Source: a virus
Virus record (IMG/VR): IMGVR_UViG_3300046011_002950
Location: 1-25,400 of that record
DNA length: 25,400 bases
Direction: 5' to 3' (one strand)
Part shown: positions 18,286 through 25,400 of the stretch, piece after piece
Layout of the letters: every line of letters begins with the position of its first letter
Numbering within the stretch: position 1 is the first letter of the stretch
Notes under the pieces: model-generated
What the model was told of the DNA's origin: nothing
Database searches by the model: none
What the model saw: the letters and a program-made list of their open reading frames with translations, nothing else
Program-made: the position numbers and the translations under genes

Positions 18286-20906
18286 TTGGCTGCGTACACT
18301 CACAACACTGGCGGAACGATAAATTTCGACGGCCTTGCTGCGGGTAGCGTCAATGCGACGCTGGATACGCACGTTATCTCAAACAACACGACTTTTGTTG
18401 TCCGTACTGATACCTACGCCTGTGCAAACCACACGATTGCTGGCGGATCGTTAGACACGATCTCTTGGTCTGGTACGGGCGGAACGCTGCGCTTTGATCC
18501 GACCTATGTCCGAGTCATTGCCTACACGGGTGGTTCGGGTAACTCTCCGGCCTATGGCGCAGCAATCTCTCAAGGAGGCGTGTCTGGTGTGTTCCTTGGC
18601 TGCTGGACTAGCTGGCAGTCAGACCCTATCGTAGCAGGCGCTGCCATCGGTGCTACTGGCTACATGAAGATTGGTGGCGTTACTGGTGGCAACTTCGCTG
18701 CCGGGGCGCTGACTGGTATTGCCGCCACCTGTTCCGGCGCTGATGTCCAAGGCTGGATTGAGGTCAAGTCGCCTGATACTGCAACGATCACGATGTCCAA
18801 CATCGCCAAGGTTGAATCAACTGAGGCATGGTTTGAGATTGGCACGACCAACGGCGCACGCAACCAGATCATCCATTGCCCGACCACGGCGACGGTGGCC
18901 GGCGTATTCCCCGGCGTCTGGATTGAAACGGCTGCTGGTTCGGGCGTCTATGAGCAGTATCACGGCATGGGGTCAATGGTGGCTCTTTCCACCTTCGCCA
19001 CGGACTCGCGCAATAAGTGCATCTGGCAGACAACGGGCGGCATCCGTATCGGCAATGACGGCACAAACGGGGTTGGTTATCTCCCGCCAACCGGCTGCAA
19101 GGTTCGCATCCCGGCCACGATCCTGACCAACTGCACACGCTCTGCATCCGGCTCTGGCCCTCGCGTCCTGCCCAATGCAACGATTGCCACTCGCCAAGAG
19201 TTCATCACGACCAATGCCGGTACGGTTGATCTGAAGACCTGTGTGATTCAGTGGTACATGAACATGGCACAGGCATTCTTGGTCAAGTACAAGTCCTGTG
19301 CGATCAACGATTCGATGATTTTCACGGAGATTGCTTCTCCGCTTGATGTGGATGATTGCATCGTCGCGCCGACTCAGGCGCAGCTTAACTTTGCCCTGAA
19401 CATCACCTCATGTTTCGGTGGCGGCACGATCAAGAACAGCCGGTTCTCTCGGTTCTCTCTCGCGGCTTCTGGTGCGTATGCGGTGCAGACCAACTACGTT
19501 ACCGGGGTGGCATTCCAGAATAACGTGATTCACTCCCTTGGCTTGGCGACTCGCGGCAACGCCACAACGGGCGCATGGACTTGCACCAAGACCGTGAATT
19601 GCGTGTGGGATAACAACTGGACAATCGGTGGCCGGATCATCCATAACCAGTGCATCAATCCCAGCTACATCACAGGCTTCCGCTACTCCGACACCGTGAT
19701 CAGTACCGCCACGGTTACGACAAACCCGATGGTGCTGGTTGAGTTCTCTCCCGGCACTTCCAGCGTGGTGTTCGACGGTTCAACCTGTCCTGTCTCATTC
19801 CCGGTATCAAACCAGCAGCCCTACACAGGATTGTTTGGCGTGACGGGTGCTTTGGGTGTAGAGATCAAGAACATCGGCACCAAGGCATCGCCGCTCGTCT
19901 GTAATGCTGGCGGCTCTGCTACGGGCGTGATCGTTCAAGGCGGCGGCAACTCGGCGTCTGTTCGCGCTAAACGCTCTTATGTTACTGGCTTGCGTACTGG
20001 CCCTGTCGCTGGCGTCAACTCTGATTCTGATTGGGTTGTCGAGAACTGCAACGTGACCGGCTACGGCGGCACTGGTGTTACTGCGATCCTGAACGCGACG
20101 ATCAAAGGCTGTCGCTATATCGGCGCAACCACAGGCCAAACCTCGGTCTATGGTACGCACTGGCGCGATGTCTTCACCGCTGCGACGACAGGTTCTATCT
20201 GGCTGGAAATGAACGAGCCGACTGCCGCCTCGGCTTCTCAGTGTGCCAAGACTGGCGGGTTCCTCAGTTCAGTTCGACCGGCAACCTGCTGCTTACCAAA
20301 GCCGGCGACCAAGTCACTTGGGAAATGCCCTACTACTGCAAAGGCCACACGGCTTTTGCGACTACCGCTGTCGGCGTTACGGGTACAAACGCCACATTTA
20401 CCAGTGGTTCGACCTACGGAAACCACACGATTGAATTCCAGATTGATCTGAACAACGGCTCTGGATTCAACGGCACATGGCTCGGCCTGAACTCGACCAA
20501 CCTGCGCACCTTCACCATCAGCCCGTCACTCGGCTTCAAGCTGAAGATCAGAGCCACGACTTTGACTGTCGCGGCAACCAACGTGCTGACGAATATCCGT
20601 ATCTACACGGAATCGACTGACGCAGCGCAGGACAACTACTACCCGATTTCGGTTAATACGGTGACATTCACCGGCCTGCCAACAGGTTGTGATGCGGTTG
20701 TTCTGACGGCTGGCACATCGACCATCCTTGCCCAAGCTGACGCGCTGGCGGGTACATCCTACAGCTACCAGTACGAAGGAACACCGACAATCGACATCGG
20801 CTTTATCAAAGGCGGCTATGTGCCTTACTACATCCGCAACCTGGCGCTTACATCATCCGATTCATCACTGCCCGTTAGCTTGACCGTAGATAGGGCTTAC
20901 GCATAA
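18286..20906 (+). pseudogene. Large structural/receptor-binding-like protein, interrupted by a 5-bp duplication
   Basis: A beta-rich Gly/Thr/Asn protein, probably a tail spike, fibre or head decoration, with long beta-helix-like repeats (GCKV, NATIATRQEFITT, repeated NCxV and GC turns). It starts at TTG 18286, with GGAG nine bases upstream. The frame breaks at 20266-20275, where AGTTC occurs twice in tandem: the reading leaves the family-like sequence and stops at 20451, while another frame continues FSSTGNLLLTKAGDQVTW to 20906. Removing one AGTTC joins GGFLSS to TGNLLLTK and gives exactly 872 codons (871 residues plus stop). As sequenced, a 721-aa truncated product with a scrambled tail would be made. 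Real mutation, phase-variation slip or sequencing error cannot be told apart here. It precedes the HNH gene with a TAATG junction. Confidence 0.75.
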
Positions 20907-21448
20907 TGGCTAAAAGAAAAATCGACTGCACGCCTGAAGAATGGGATCGCCAAAAGGCAATGAGCCGAGAGCGAAATCGCCGGTATCTTGCAAAGCAAGA
21001 CCCAGCAGTAAAGGCAAAGCGTGATGCGGCGCACTCTGCGTATCTAAACCGCCTAGCAACCGATCCAGCTTACGCGAAAAAGAGCGAGGCGAGAAAACGT
21101 AAAGCCGTTGCGCGCGCCGCAGCTTGGCAGAAAGCAAACCCTGAAAAGGTCAAGCAATCAGCGAAAGCTGGTAGGCAGCAAAACAAAGAGCGAGAGGCCG
21201 CTAAAGTTCAGCGCCGGAATGCGGCAAAGATTCAAGCCATTCCATCGTGGGCGAACCACGAAGCAATTAACCGGCACTATGCAAATGCCAGATACCTAAC
21301 AGAGATCACAGGGCATCAGCACCATGTTGATCACATAATTCCGCTTCGTGGCGAAACGGTGTGTGGGCTTCATGTCGAAAATAATCTACGTGCAATTCCG
21401 CACTTCTTAAATACCCGAAAGGGTAACTCTTTGCCGGCAGGAGCTTAA
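20906..21448 (+). CDS. HNH endonuclease, homing-type
   Basis: 180 residues. The N-terminal two-thirds is a very basic Lys/Arg/Ala-rich helical region (EARKRKAVARAAAWQKANPEK, KEREAAKVQRRNAAK) for DNA binding. The C-terminal nuclease core is HHVDHIIPLRGETVCGLHVE followed by NNLRAIPHFLNTRKGN, the HNH pattern with its Asp-His metal ligand and the final N..K.N. Codon use looks more AT-rich than that of the flanking structural genes. It is wedged between two structural genes, starting in the TAATG of the first and ending just before the ATG of the next, the typical mark of a free-standing homing endonuclease gene. The natural target may be one of these neighbours. Confidence 0.88.
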   Translation: MAKRKIDCTPEEWDRQKAMSRERNRRYLAKQDPAVKAKRDAAHSAYLNRLATDPAYAKKSEARKRKAVARAAAWQKANPEKVKQSAKAGRQQNKEREAAKVQRRNAAKIQAIPSWANHEAINRHYANARYLTEITGHQHHVDHIIPLRGETVCGLHVENNLRAIPHFLNTRKGNSLPAGA

Positions 21449-21449
21449 T

Positions 21450-22835
21450 ATGGCGAAAATCACAAGCAAGACACAACTCAATGTCGGAACTGAGATCATC
21501 ATTGATGAACCGGGAAGGACTGTCCGGCTCGTTCAGGCTGGAAACCTTGTGGCAAAAGATGGCGTTACGTTCCAAGCCATTTACTCTAAGTGCGTCGATC
21601 TTTGGGCGACAGCTTCGTACCAAGACTCCCCGTTTCCTTTTTATGCGATTGACAATCTTTCGGGCCAGTATCAGGTCGGCACTGATGGCGCAACTTATAG
21701 CGGTTGGACATGGTTCGATGACACAACCAGAGAGATGATCCGCGATGCAGGCTGGTCTGAATACTCATCAGCAGGAGTTCTCCAACAGCAGTACGCAGGC
21801 TTCATTGGCCTTGGAACCATTACCCCGGCCACCACGGTTCAGCCTTACTACCACCTGGGCGCGACTGACTCGCCGATCAACTTCCCATTCACCGACCAGT
21901 TTAATATCGGCGTCCGTGTTTATGGCGATGCCTCGCACGGCAACCTTGATAAGCGCACCTACGCCAAAGCGTTTGTCCGTGAGTACGGCAAGAAATTCAA
22001 GTCATCTGTTCTAGCCGATACCGGCGCAACTTCAACCGGCGCAAACAAGGTGAACTTCCTTGTGTCGAATGAGGATGATCTGAAAATCACCACGCTGCTC
22101 GGCGCTGTCGCCGCTACGGGTGACGCCGCAATGTCGGGCGCTCCGTACTCTGGCATCACGGTGGCGTACTACACCGCCAACCAGACTCGCGTAATCAACT
22201 CGGTGTCGTGCAACTTCAAGATCATCATTGCCGGCAACGGCGCAACGCTTGAGCAGATTTACGCCAAGATTCAATACCTGCTGCGTCAGGGTACGGACAT
22301 CAACACGGGCGGCACGGCTGGCTCCAAGATCGGCAAGATTCAGTCCGACCTGCTGGCTTTCGTCGGTGATACCCTGGTCACGTCCAACTCTGTATTCATC
22401 GACAACATCCAGACCACGGACAGCAACCGCATCGAGTTCTATGATGATGGCGGCACCAAGCGCACCAATCCTTACACCGCAGCCGGCACGCTAAACTTCA
22501 ACGCTGTTCTGGTTGGGGCTGGCTCTTCCTATCGCCTCATGTACTCGGCCCCGGCTGGTGCAGGTAACGACTACGGTGAAGCTGGCGCAATCACGGTCAA
22601 GAACGCAGCCGGAACGGACATCACAGGAACGATCTCCGCCGCGTCCATTGGCTTCGACTTCGACTACGACAACTCAACCGCAGGCGGCACGGCAGGTACT
22701 GACAAGGCGGTCACGCTGATCGGCATCCGGCCAGGCGTCAATGGCGGCAAGTTCGCAATGGCCACAGGTACGCTATCCCGCTCAAAGACGATTAGCCTGT
22801 CTCTTGTAGCGGAGCAAGATCGAGTTTATGCATAA
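21450..22835 (+). CDS. Phage structural protein (tail/virion, conserved family)
   Basis: 461 residues, beta-rich, no signal peptide or membrane segment. The start region (GTEIIIDEPGRTVRLVQAGNLV, KDGVTFQAIYSKCVDLW, then DSPFPFYAIDNLSGQYQVGTDG and FVREYGKKFKSSVLADTGATSTG) is a widespread family in podovirus-like phages found among virion genes, of unknown exact role. The ending LVAEQDRVYA resembles VSLTVDRAYA at the end of the preceding structural protein, so the two may share a C-terminal module. ATG 21450 lies directly after the HNH stop. Its stop overlaps the next gene by TAATG. Probably a tail or collar component. Confidence 0.72.
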   Translation: MAKITSKTQLNVGTEIIIDEPGRTVRLVQAGNLVAKDGVTFQAIYSKCVDLWATASYQDSPFPFYAIDNLSGQYQVGTDGATYSGWTWFDDTTREMIRDAGWSEYSSAGVLQQQYAGFIGLGTITPATTVQPYYHLGATDSPINFPFTDQFNIGVRVYGDASHGNLDKRTYAKAFVREYGKKFKSSVLADTGATSTGANKVNFLVSNEDDLKITTLLGAVAATGDAAMSGAPYSGITVAYYTANQTRVINSVSCNFKIIIAGNGATLEQIYAKIQYLLRQGTDINTGGTAGSKIGKIQSDLLAFVGDTLVTSNSVFIDNIQTTDSNRIEFYDDGGTKRTNPYTAAGTLNFNAVLVGAGSSYRLMYSAPAGAGNDYGEAGAITVKNAAGTDITGTISAASIGFDFDYDNSTAGGTAGTDKAVTLIGIRPGVNGGKFAMATGTLSRSKTISLSLVAEQDRVYA

Positions 22836-23338
22836 TGGCCATAACATTTGATCCAGCAAATAAGCGGATCATCCTTGACTCAGCCTCAGTCACTGCCACG
22901 GAAATCTACTCGCGGTGGGTTGATTGGGCTGCGTCCTCGGATAACGTCAAGTACGGGGAAGTCATTACCCAAGTGGGTTCTGACGACCTCGGCGGCGGCT
23001 TATCGATCCCGCCTTACTACTTTCTGCAAATGGGCTGGCGTGTTCGCCCGATGGAGAGCAGCCATAACCTGACGATTACGGGCAACCTGTTCGTTGAAGG
23101 CGGTGGCGTTCCTGTTGTCGCTACGCTTGGCACGTATCAGGTTAATGTGAATTACACCGTACCGGTGCAGGCGCAGGGTATTTCTACGAGCGGATCAACC
23201 GGCCCGACAGCCGCCGAGATCGCCGCGGCCATCCTCGCCGCAGCCCAGATCACGCCGATCTATTCCGACATCAGGAAGGTGAATGCTGTGACCGTCAAAG
23301 GCACTGGTACGACAGGTGACCCGTGGAATCCAGCCTAG
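22835..23338 (+). CDS. Conserved phage virion-associated protein
   Basis: 167 residues. MAITFDPANKRIILDSASVTATEIYSRWVDW is a conserved beginning of a phage family encoded beside the preceding structural family. A beta-rich middle (YGEVITQVGSDDLGGGLSIPPYYFLQ, SSHNLTITGNLFVEGGGVPVV) is followed by an Ala-rich segment (TAAEIAAAILAAA) and VKGTGTTGDPWNPA at the end. It most likely contributes to the virion (tail or fibre assembly). Assignment rests on family resemblance and position only. It is linked to its neighbours by TAATG upstream and a 16-base overlap downstream. Confidence 0.65.
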   Translation: MAITFDPANKRIILDSASVTATEIYSRWVDWAASSDNVKYGEVITQVGSDDLGGGLSIPPYYFLQMGWRVRPMESSHNLTITGNLFVEGGGVPVVATLGTYQVNVNYTVPVQAQGISTSGSTGPTAAEIAAAILAAAQITPIYSDIRKVNAVTVKGTGTTGDPWNPA

Positions 23339-23745
23339 CGTGGTTTCAGGCGTGGGGCGACTCCTGGGCATCAAGCTGGGGGCCGCTGCATGAAGTCTAT
23401 GAGCCGCCTCGTATATCCGGCCCTGATAACGCTGGCCGCGATTACGACTACGAGCAGGAGCGGCACTTTGAGGCGATGCGTGCTGTCGGCCAGAAGCTGT
23501 ACGCCAAGCCTGAAGTGGTCGAGCCTGCCCAGGTCGTTACGCCTGAAGCGCCTACCGTTGAAGCGCCGCCATCCGTCGAGCCACCTCAGACCATTGCAAG
23601 CAACCCAGAGATCGCGCTGCTTCGCACCGAGCTTGACGAGATCCAGCAGTCTGTCACTGCTCTGGCCAACGATGCCATCGCCAAGGCCAAGCGCCAGGCT
23701 GATGACGAAGAGGCGTTGATCTTGATTCTGTCTCAGATCTTATAG
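23323..23745 (+). CDS. Hypothetical phage protein, 140 aa, helical C-terminus
   Basis: 140 residues starting with GTG at 23323, inside the end of the preceding gene. The N-terminus MESSLAWFQAWGDSWASSWGPL is a Trp-rich motif seen at the start of small proteins in this phage neighbourhood. The centre is Pro/Glu/Val-rich (PEVVEPAQVVTPEAPTVEAPP) and looks disordered. The C-terminus (EIALLRTELDEIQQSVTALANDAIAKAKRQADDEEAL) is a coiled coil. It may be an assembly adaptor. Function unknown. Confidence 0.6.
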   Translation: MESSLAWFQAWGDSWASSWGPLHEVYEPPRISGPDNAGRDYDYEQERHFEAMRAVGQKLYAKPEVVEPAQVVTPEAPTVEAPPSVEPPQTIASNPEIALLRTELDEIQQSVTALANDAIAKAKRQADDEEALILILSQIL

Positions 23746-23755
23746 TCACTGCGTA

Positions 23756-23768
23756 CAAGGACACCCAC
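23756..23768 (+). repeat. Intergenic motif CAAGGACACCCAC, copy 3 (before the scaffold gene)
   Basis: Exact 13-base copy in the 109-base gap after the 140-aa gene and before the scaffold start. CAAGGA alone recurs at 24845-24850 just before the capsid gene, where it could serve as ribosome-binding site. Confidence 0.7.
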
Positions 23769-23801
23769 CCCAATAGCTTTCTTCTATCGTCCGGCCATCG
23801 C

Positions 23802-23821
23802 TGCCTCTGCGTTAAGAGGCA
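23802..23821 (+). other. Hairpin in the scaffold leader
   Basis: TGCCTCT (23802-23808) pairs with AGAGGCA (23815-23821) across a six-base loop. No T-run follows, so an RNA-processing or stability role is more likely than termination. Confidence 0.45.
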
Positions 23822-23854
23822 TACGGATTTCCAACCGATAGAGGAAACGCAGCA

Positions 23855-24835
23855 ATGACAGTAAAAGATTTTGAGTATTACGCGCAGAACCCGGACGAAC
23901 TACCGACCGATCCTGCTGCAATCGATGCCCTTCTGACCGGCGATCAGCCACAAGAAGAGCCTGCAGCGGAACCGGAGCAACCGACCGAAGAGGGTGTAAC
24001 AGAGGCTCCACCCAGCCTGGAAACGGAAGCAAGTGCGGAAGAGACACCGGCACCGATTGAAAGCAAGGATGGGAAGCACTCCATACCTTACGCAGTCCTG
24101 CAATCCGAGCGCGAGAAACGCCGGGCGGCAGAGCAGGTGCAGCAAGAACTGATGCAGCGTATTGCTGAGATCGAAAGCAAATTGGCCTCTTCTGGCCAGG
24201 GCGCTCCGGTCGAAAGCAGTGCAGTCGCCGAGTTGTTGTCAGATGAGTCGATCAGCGAAATGGTAGTGGATTTCCCATCCATCAAGCCAATGATCGATTA
24301 CACGAAACAGCTTGAAGGCAAGCTTGCCCAGTTTGAGCAGCGTTTTGCGGAAGTCGAGCAGATTGAAATGTCTCGGCAACAGGCTCAAGCAGTTAAGCAA
24401 CAGGCAGAAGTTCGCCAGGAAATAGATGCTAATCCCACCCTCCGCTATTGGGAAACCAAAGACCCGGAGAAATGGCAGGCGGCACTAGAGGCGGACAACC
24501 AGTTGCGTAGCTTGCCAGCAATCGAACGACTGTCATTAGGCGAAAGATTTTCAAAGGTTGTTTCTGTGGTGGAAGCGATTTATGGCGCAACGGAGTTGCC
24601 GCCTGAGTTCGCGCCGCGACAGGAGCCGCCGAAAGACTTAAGCGCCAAGGTGAAGAAGGCGGTTGAATCTGCAGAGACGTTCAAGCCGAAGACTATTGGG
24701 GATATGCCAGGTGGCACTGTCTCTTCTAGCGATCCGATTGAAGCGATGTTCGACCAGACTCCAGCGAAGTTGGCTGCGATGATGAGCCGAATGACTCCAG
24801 ACCAGATTACCGAACTTCTTGCCAAGGCAGGCTAA
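23855..24835 (+). CDS. Scaffolding protein
   Basis: 326 residues, strongly acidic, predicted helical. The first 70 residues are Glu/Pro/Ala-rich and flexible. SIPYAVLQSEREKRRAAEQVQ begins a long coiled coil (to about 120), with another at about 150-185 (QLEGKLAQFEQRFAEVEQIE and following). The C-terminus ends with a helix (LAAMMSRMTPDQITELLAKAG) that would bind the capsid protein. This architecture, directly before the major capsid gene, is that of a scaffold that guides procapsid assembly and then leaves. GAGG lies before the ATG. It has no cysteine and no enzyme motif. Confidence 0.8.
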   Translation: MTVKDFEYYAQNPDELPTDPAAIDALLTGDQPQEEPAAEPEQPTEEGVTEAPPSLETEASAEETPAPIESKDGKHSIPYAVLQSEREKRRAAEQVQQELMQRIAEIESKLASSGQGAPVESSAVAELLSDESISEMVVDFPSIKPMIDYTKQLEGKLAQFEQRFAEVEQIEMSRQQAQAVKQQAEVRQEIDANPTLRYWETKDPEKWQAALEADNQLRSLPAIERLSLGERFSKVVSVVEAIYGATELPPEFAPRQEPPKDLSAKVKKAVESAETFKPKTIGDMPGGTVSSSDPIEAMFDQTPAKLAAMMSRMTPDQITELLAKAG

Positions 24836-24859
24836 CCCTACTGACAAGGATTTTCGATC

Positions 24860-25400
24860 ATGGCTTCTACTGGTGGTTTCGCTACTTCTGTAGCAGCAGG
24901 CTCCGCGCTTGCACGTAAGCTTTATTCCGTTGCCCTTTTTGCTCAAACGCAAAAGGCTCCGGGTTTCTCCCGCGCTCTGACCGGCCCGGCTCCTTCTACT
25001 GGCGACGCTCTCAACAAGCTGCGCGGCCAGTCGTCGTCCGACATGCCGATTGTTCGCGTAACCGACCTCTCCAAGACTGCCGGCGACAAGATCTCCGTCG
25101 ATATGTTTGGTGTTCTGACCGGCTCCCCGAAGATGGGCGATGCCGATGCAGAGGGTTCTGGCTCCGCTCTGAGTTCTTCGACTCAGGAAATCGCCATCGA
25201 CCTGACCACCAAAGTTGTTGACGTTGGTGGCAAGATGTCTGCACAGCGTACCGTGCATGACCTGCGCAACATCGCTATGGCCAACCTGACCAGCTACTTT
25301 GCTCGTCTCGATGACCAGGCTTCGTTGGTTCATCTGGCCGGCGCACGCGGTACTGAAGTCAATGCTGACTGGGTTCTCCCGCTGGCAGCTGACGTTGATT
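24860..25400 (+). CDS. Major capsid protein, N4-gp56 family (5' part only)
   Basis: The first 180 residues are present and the gene runs off the right edge. The start MASTGGFATSVAAGSALARK and the later block (DKISVDMFGVLTGSPKMGDADAEG, VVDVGGKMSAQRTVHDLRNIAMANLTSYFARLDDQASLVHLAGARG) match the N4-gp56 / DUF4043-type capsid family with an HK97-like fold. AAGGA lies before the ATG at 24860. It follows the scaffold gene by 24 bases, the normal order. The minus-strand frame that crosses this region (24638-25333) is a shadow. Confidence 0.88.
   Translation, partial: MASTGGFATSVAAGSALARKLYSVALFAQTQKAPGFSRALTGPAPSTGDALNKLRGQSSSDMPIVRVTDLSKTAGDKISVDMFGVLTGSPKMGDADAEGSGSALSSSTQEIAIDLTTKVVDVGGKMSAQRTVHDLRNIAMANLTSYFARLDDQASLVHLAGARGTEVNADWVLPLAADVD

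Noticed and set aside
20031-20250. Separate gene starting at 20031 in the second frame of the structural gene
   Set aside because: The first 70 codons are an out-of-frame translation of the intact first frame. Only the part after the AGTTC duplication is protein-like, which shows a frameshift and not a second gene.
24638-25333. Minus-strand open frame (231 aa) opposite scaffold and capsid genes
   Set aside because: The plus strand encodes a recognised capsid protein. The minus frame has no motif and crosses a gene boundary.

Overview
The window is a contiguous piece of a temperate tailed-phage genome (a prophage or free phage) from a Gram-negative, probably beta- or gammaproteobacterial host. 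The host assignment is inference: it rests on a canonical CTGT-N8-ACAG LexA box, sigma70-type promoters and the protein families present. No bacterial housekeeping gene, tRNA, rRNA, CRISPR array or integrase is visible. The capsid protein resembles the N4-gp56 family and the portal resembles P22-type portals, so a podovirus-like virion is most likely.

Layout. (1) Positions 1-4648 hold a leftward early operon of seven genes: a leaderless-overlap chain (ATGA) of an SF2 helicase, a small unknown protein, a possible Cys-rich PD-(D/E)XK protein and a Cas4/RecB-like nuclease, preceded by a DUF669 protein, a Sak4-like ATPase and a coiled, charged protein. This looks like a recombination/replication-repair module. 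(2) Positions 4649-5886 are the genetic switch. A short XRE repressor without a peptidase domain faces a Cro-like protein. Operator-like 6-5-6 dyads flank the repressor on both sides and overlap the predicted promoters PL, PRM and PR. A LexA-box-controlled small gene runs head-on into the 3' end of the repressor gene and is a good candidate for an SOS-induced antirepressor. (3) Positions 5887-10448 are rightward early/middle genes: a ribbon-helix-helix protein, a Toprim primase/RepA-type helicase, a repeat-rich non-coding stretch, a C4-type antisense-RNA locus with its small ORF, a homing-type endonuclease inserted at a VRR-NUC nuclease gene whose first codons are duplicated, two small zinc-finger proteins and a winged-helix-like protein. 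(4) Positions 10449-25400 are packaging, lysis and structural genes: small terminase, large terminase carrying a 371-residue LAGLIDADG intein, an FmdB-like zinc ribbon, portal, a tightly overlapping lysis cassette (membrane proteins, a GH108-type endolysin, a 3TM holin, a spanin-like protein), a large structural protein disrupted by a 5-bp tandem duplication, an HNH endonuclease, two more structural proteins, a small phage protein, scaffold and the start of the major capsid gene.

How it works together. In the lysogen the repressor would shut PL and PR. Because the repressor lacks the self-cleaving S24 domain, DNA damage would have to act through another route, and the LexA-box gene at 5002 supplies one. 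After induction the leftward recombination genes and the rightward replication genes are expressed, followed by the late block. A 13-bp sequence, CAAGGACACCCAC, recurs exactly three times in the late block, each time in the gap before a packaging or capsid gene (terS, portal, scaffold). At least three homing-type selfish elements (an intein and two endonuclease genes) have colonised this genome.
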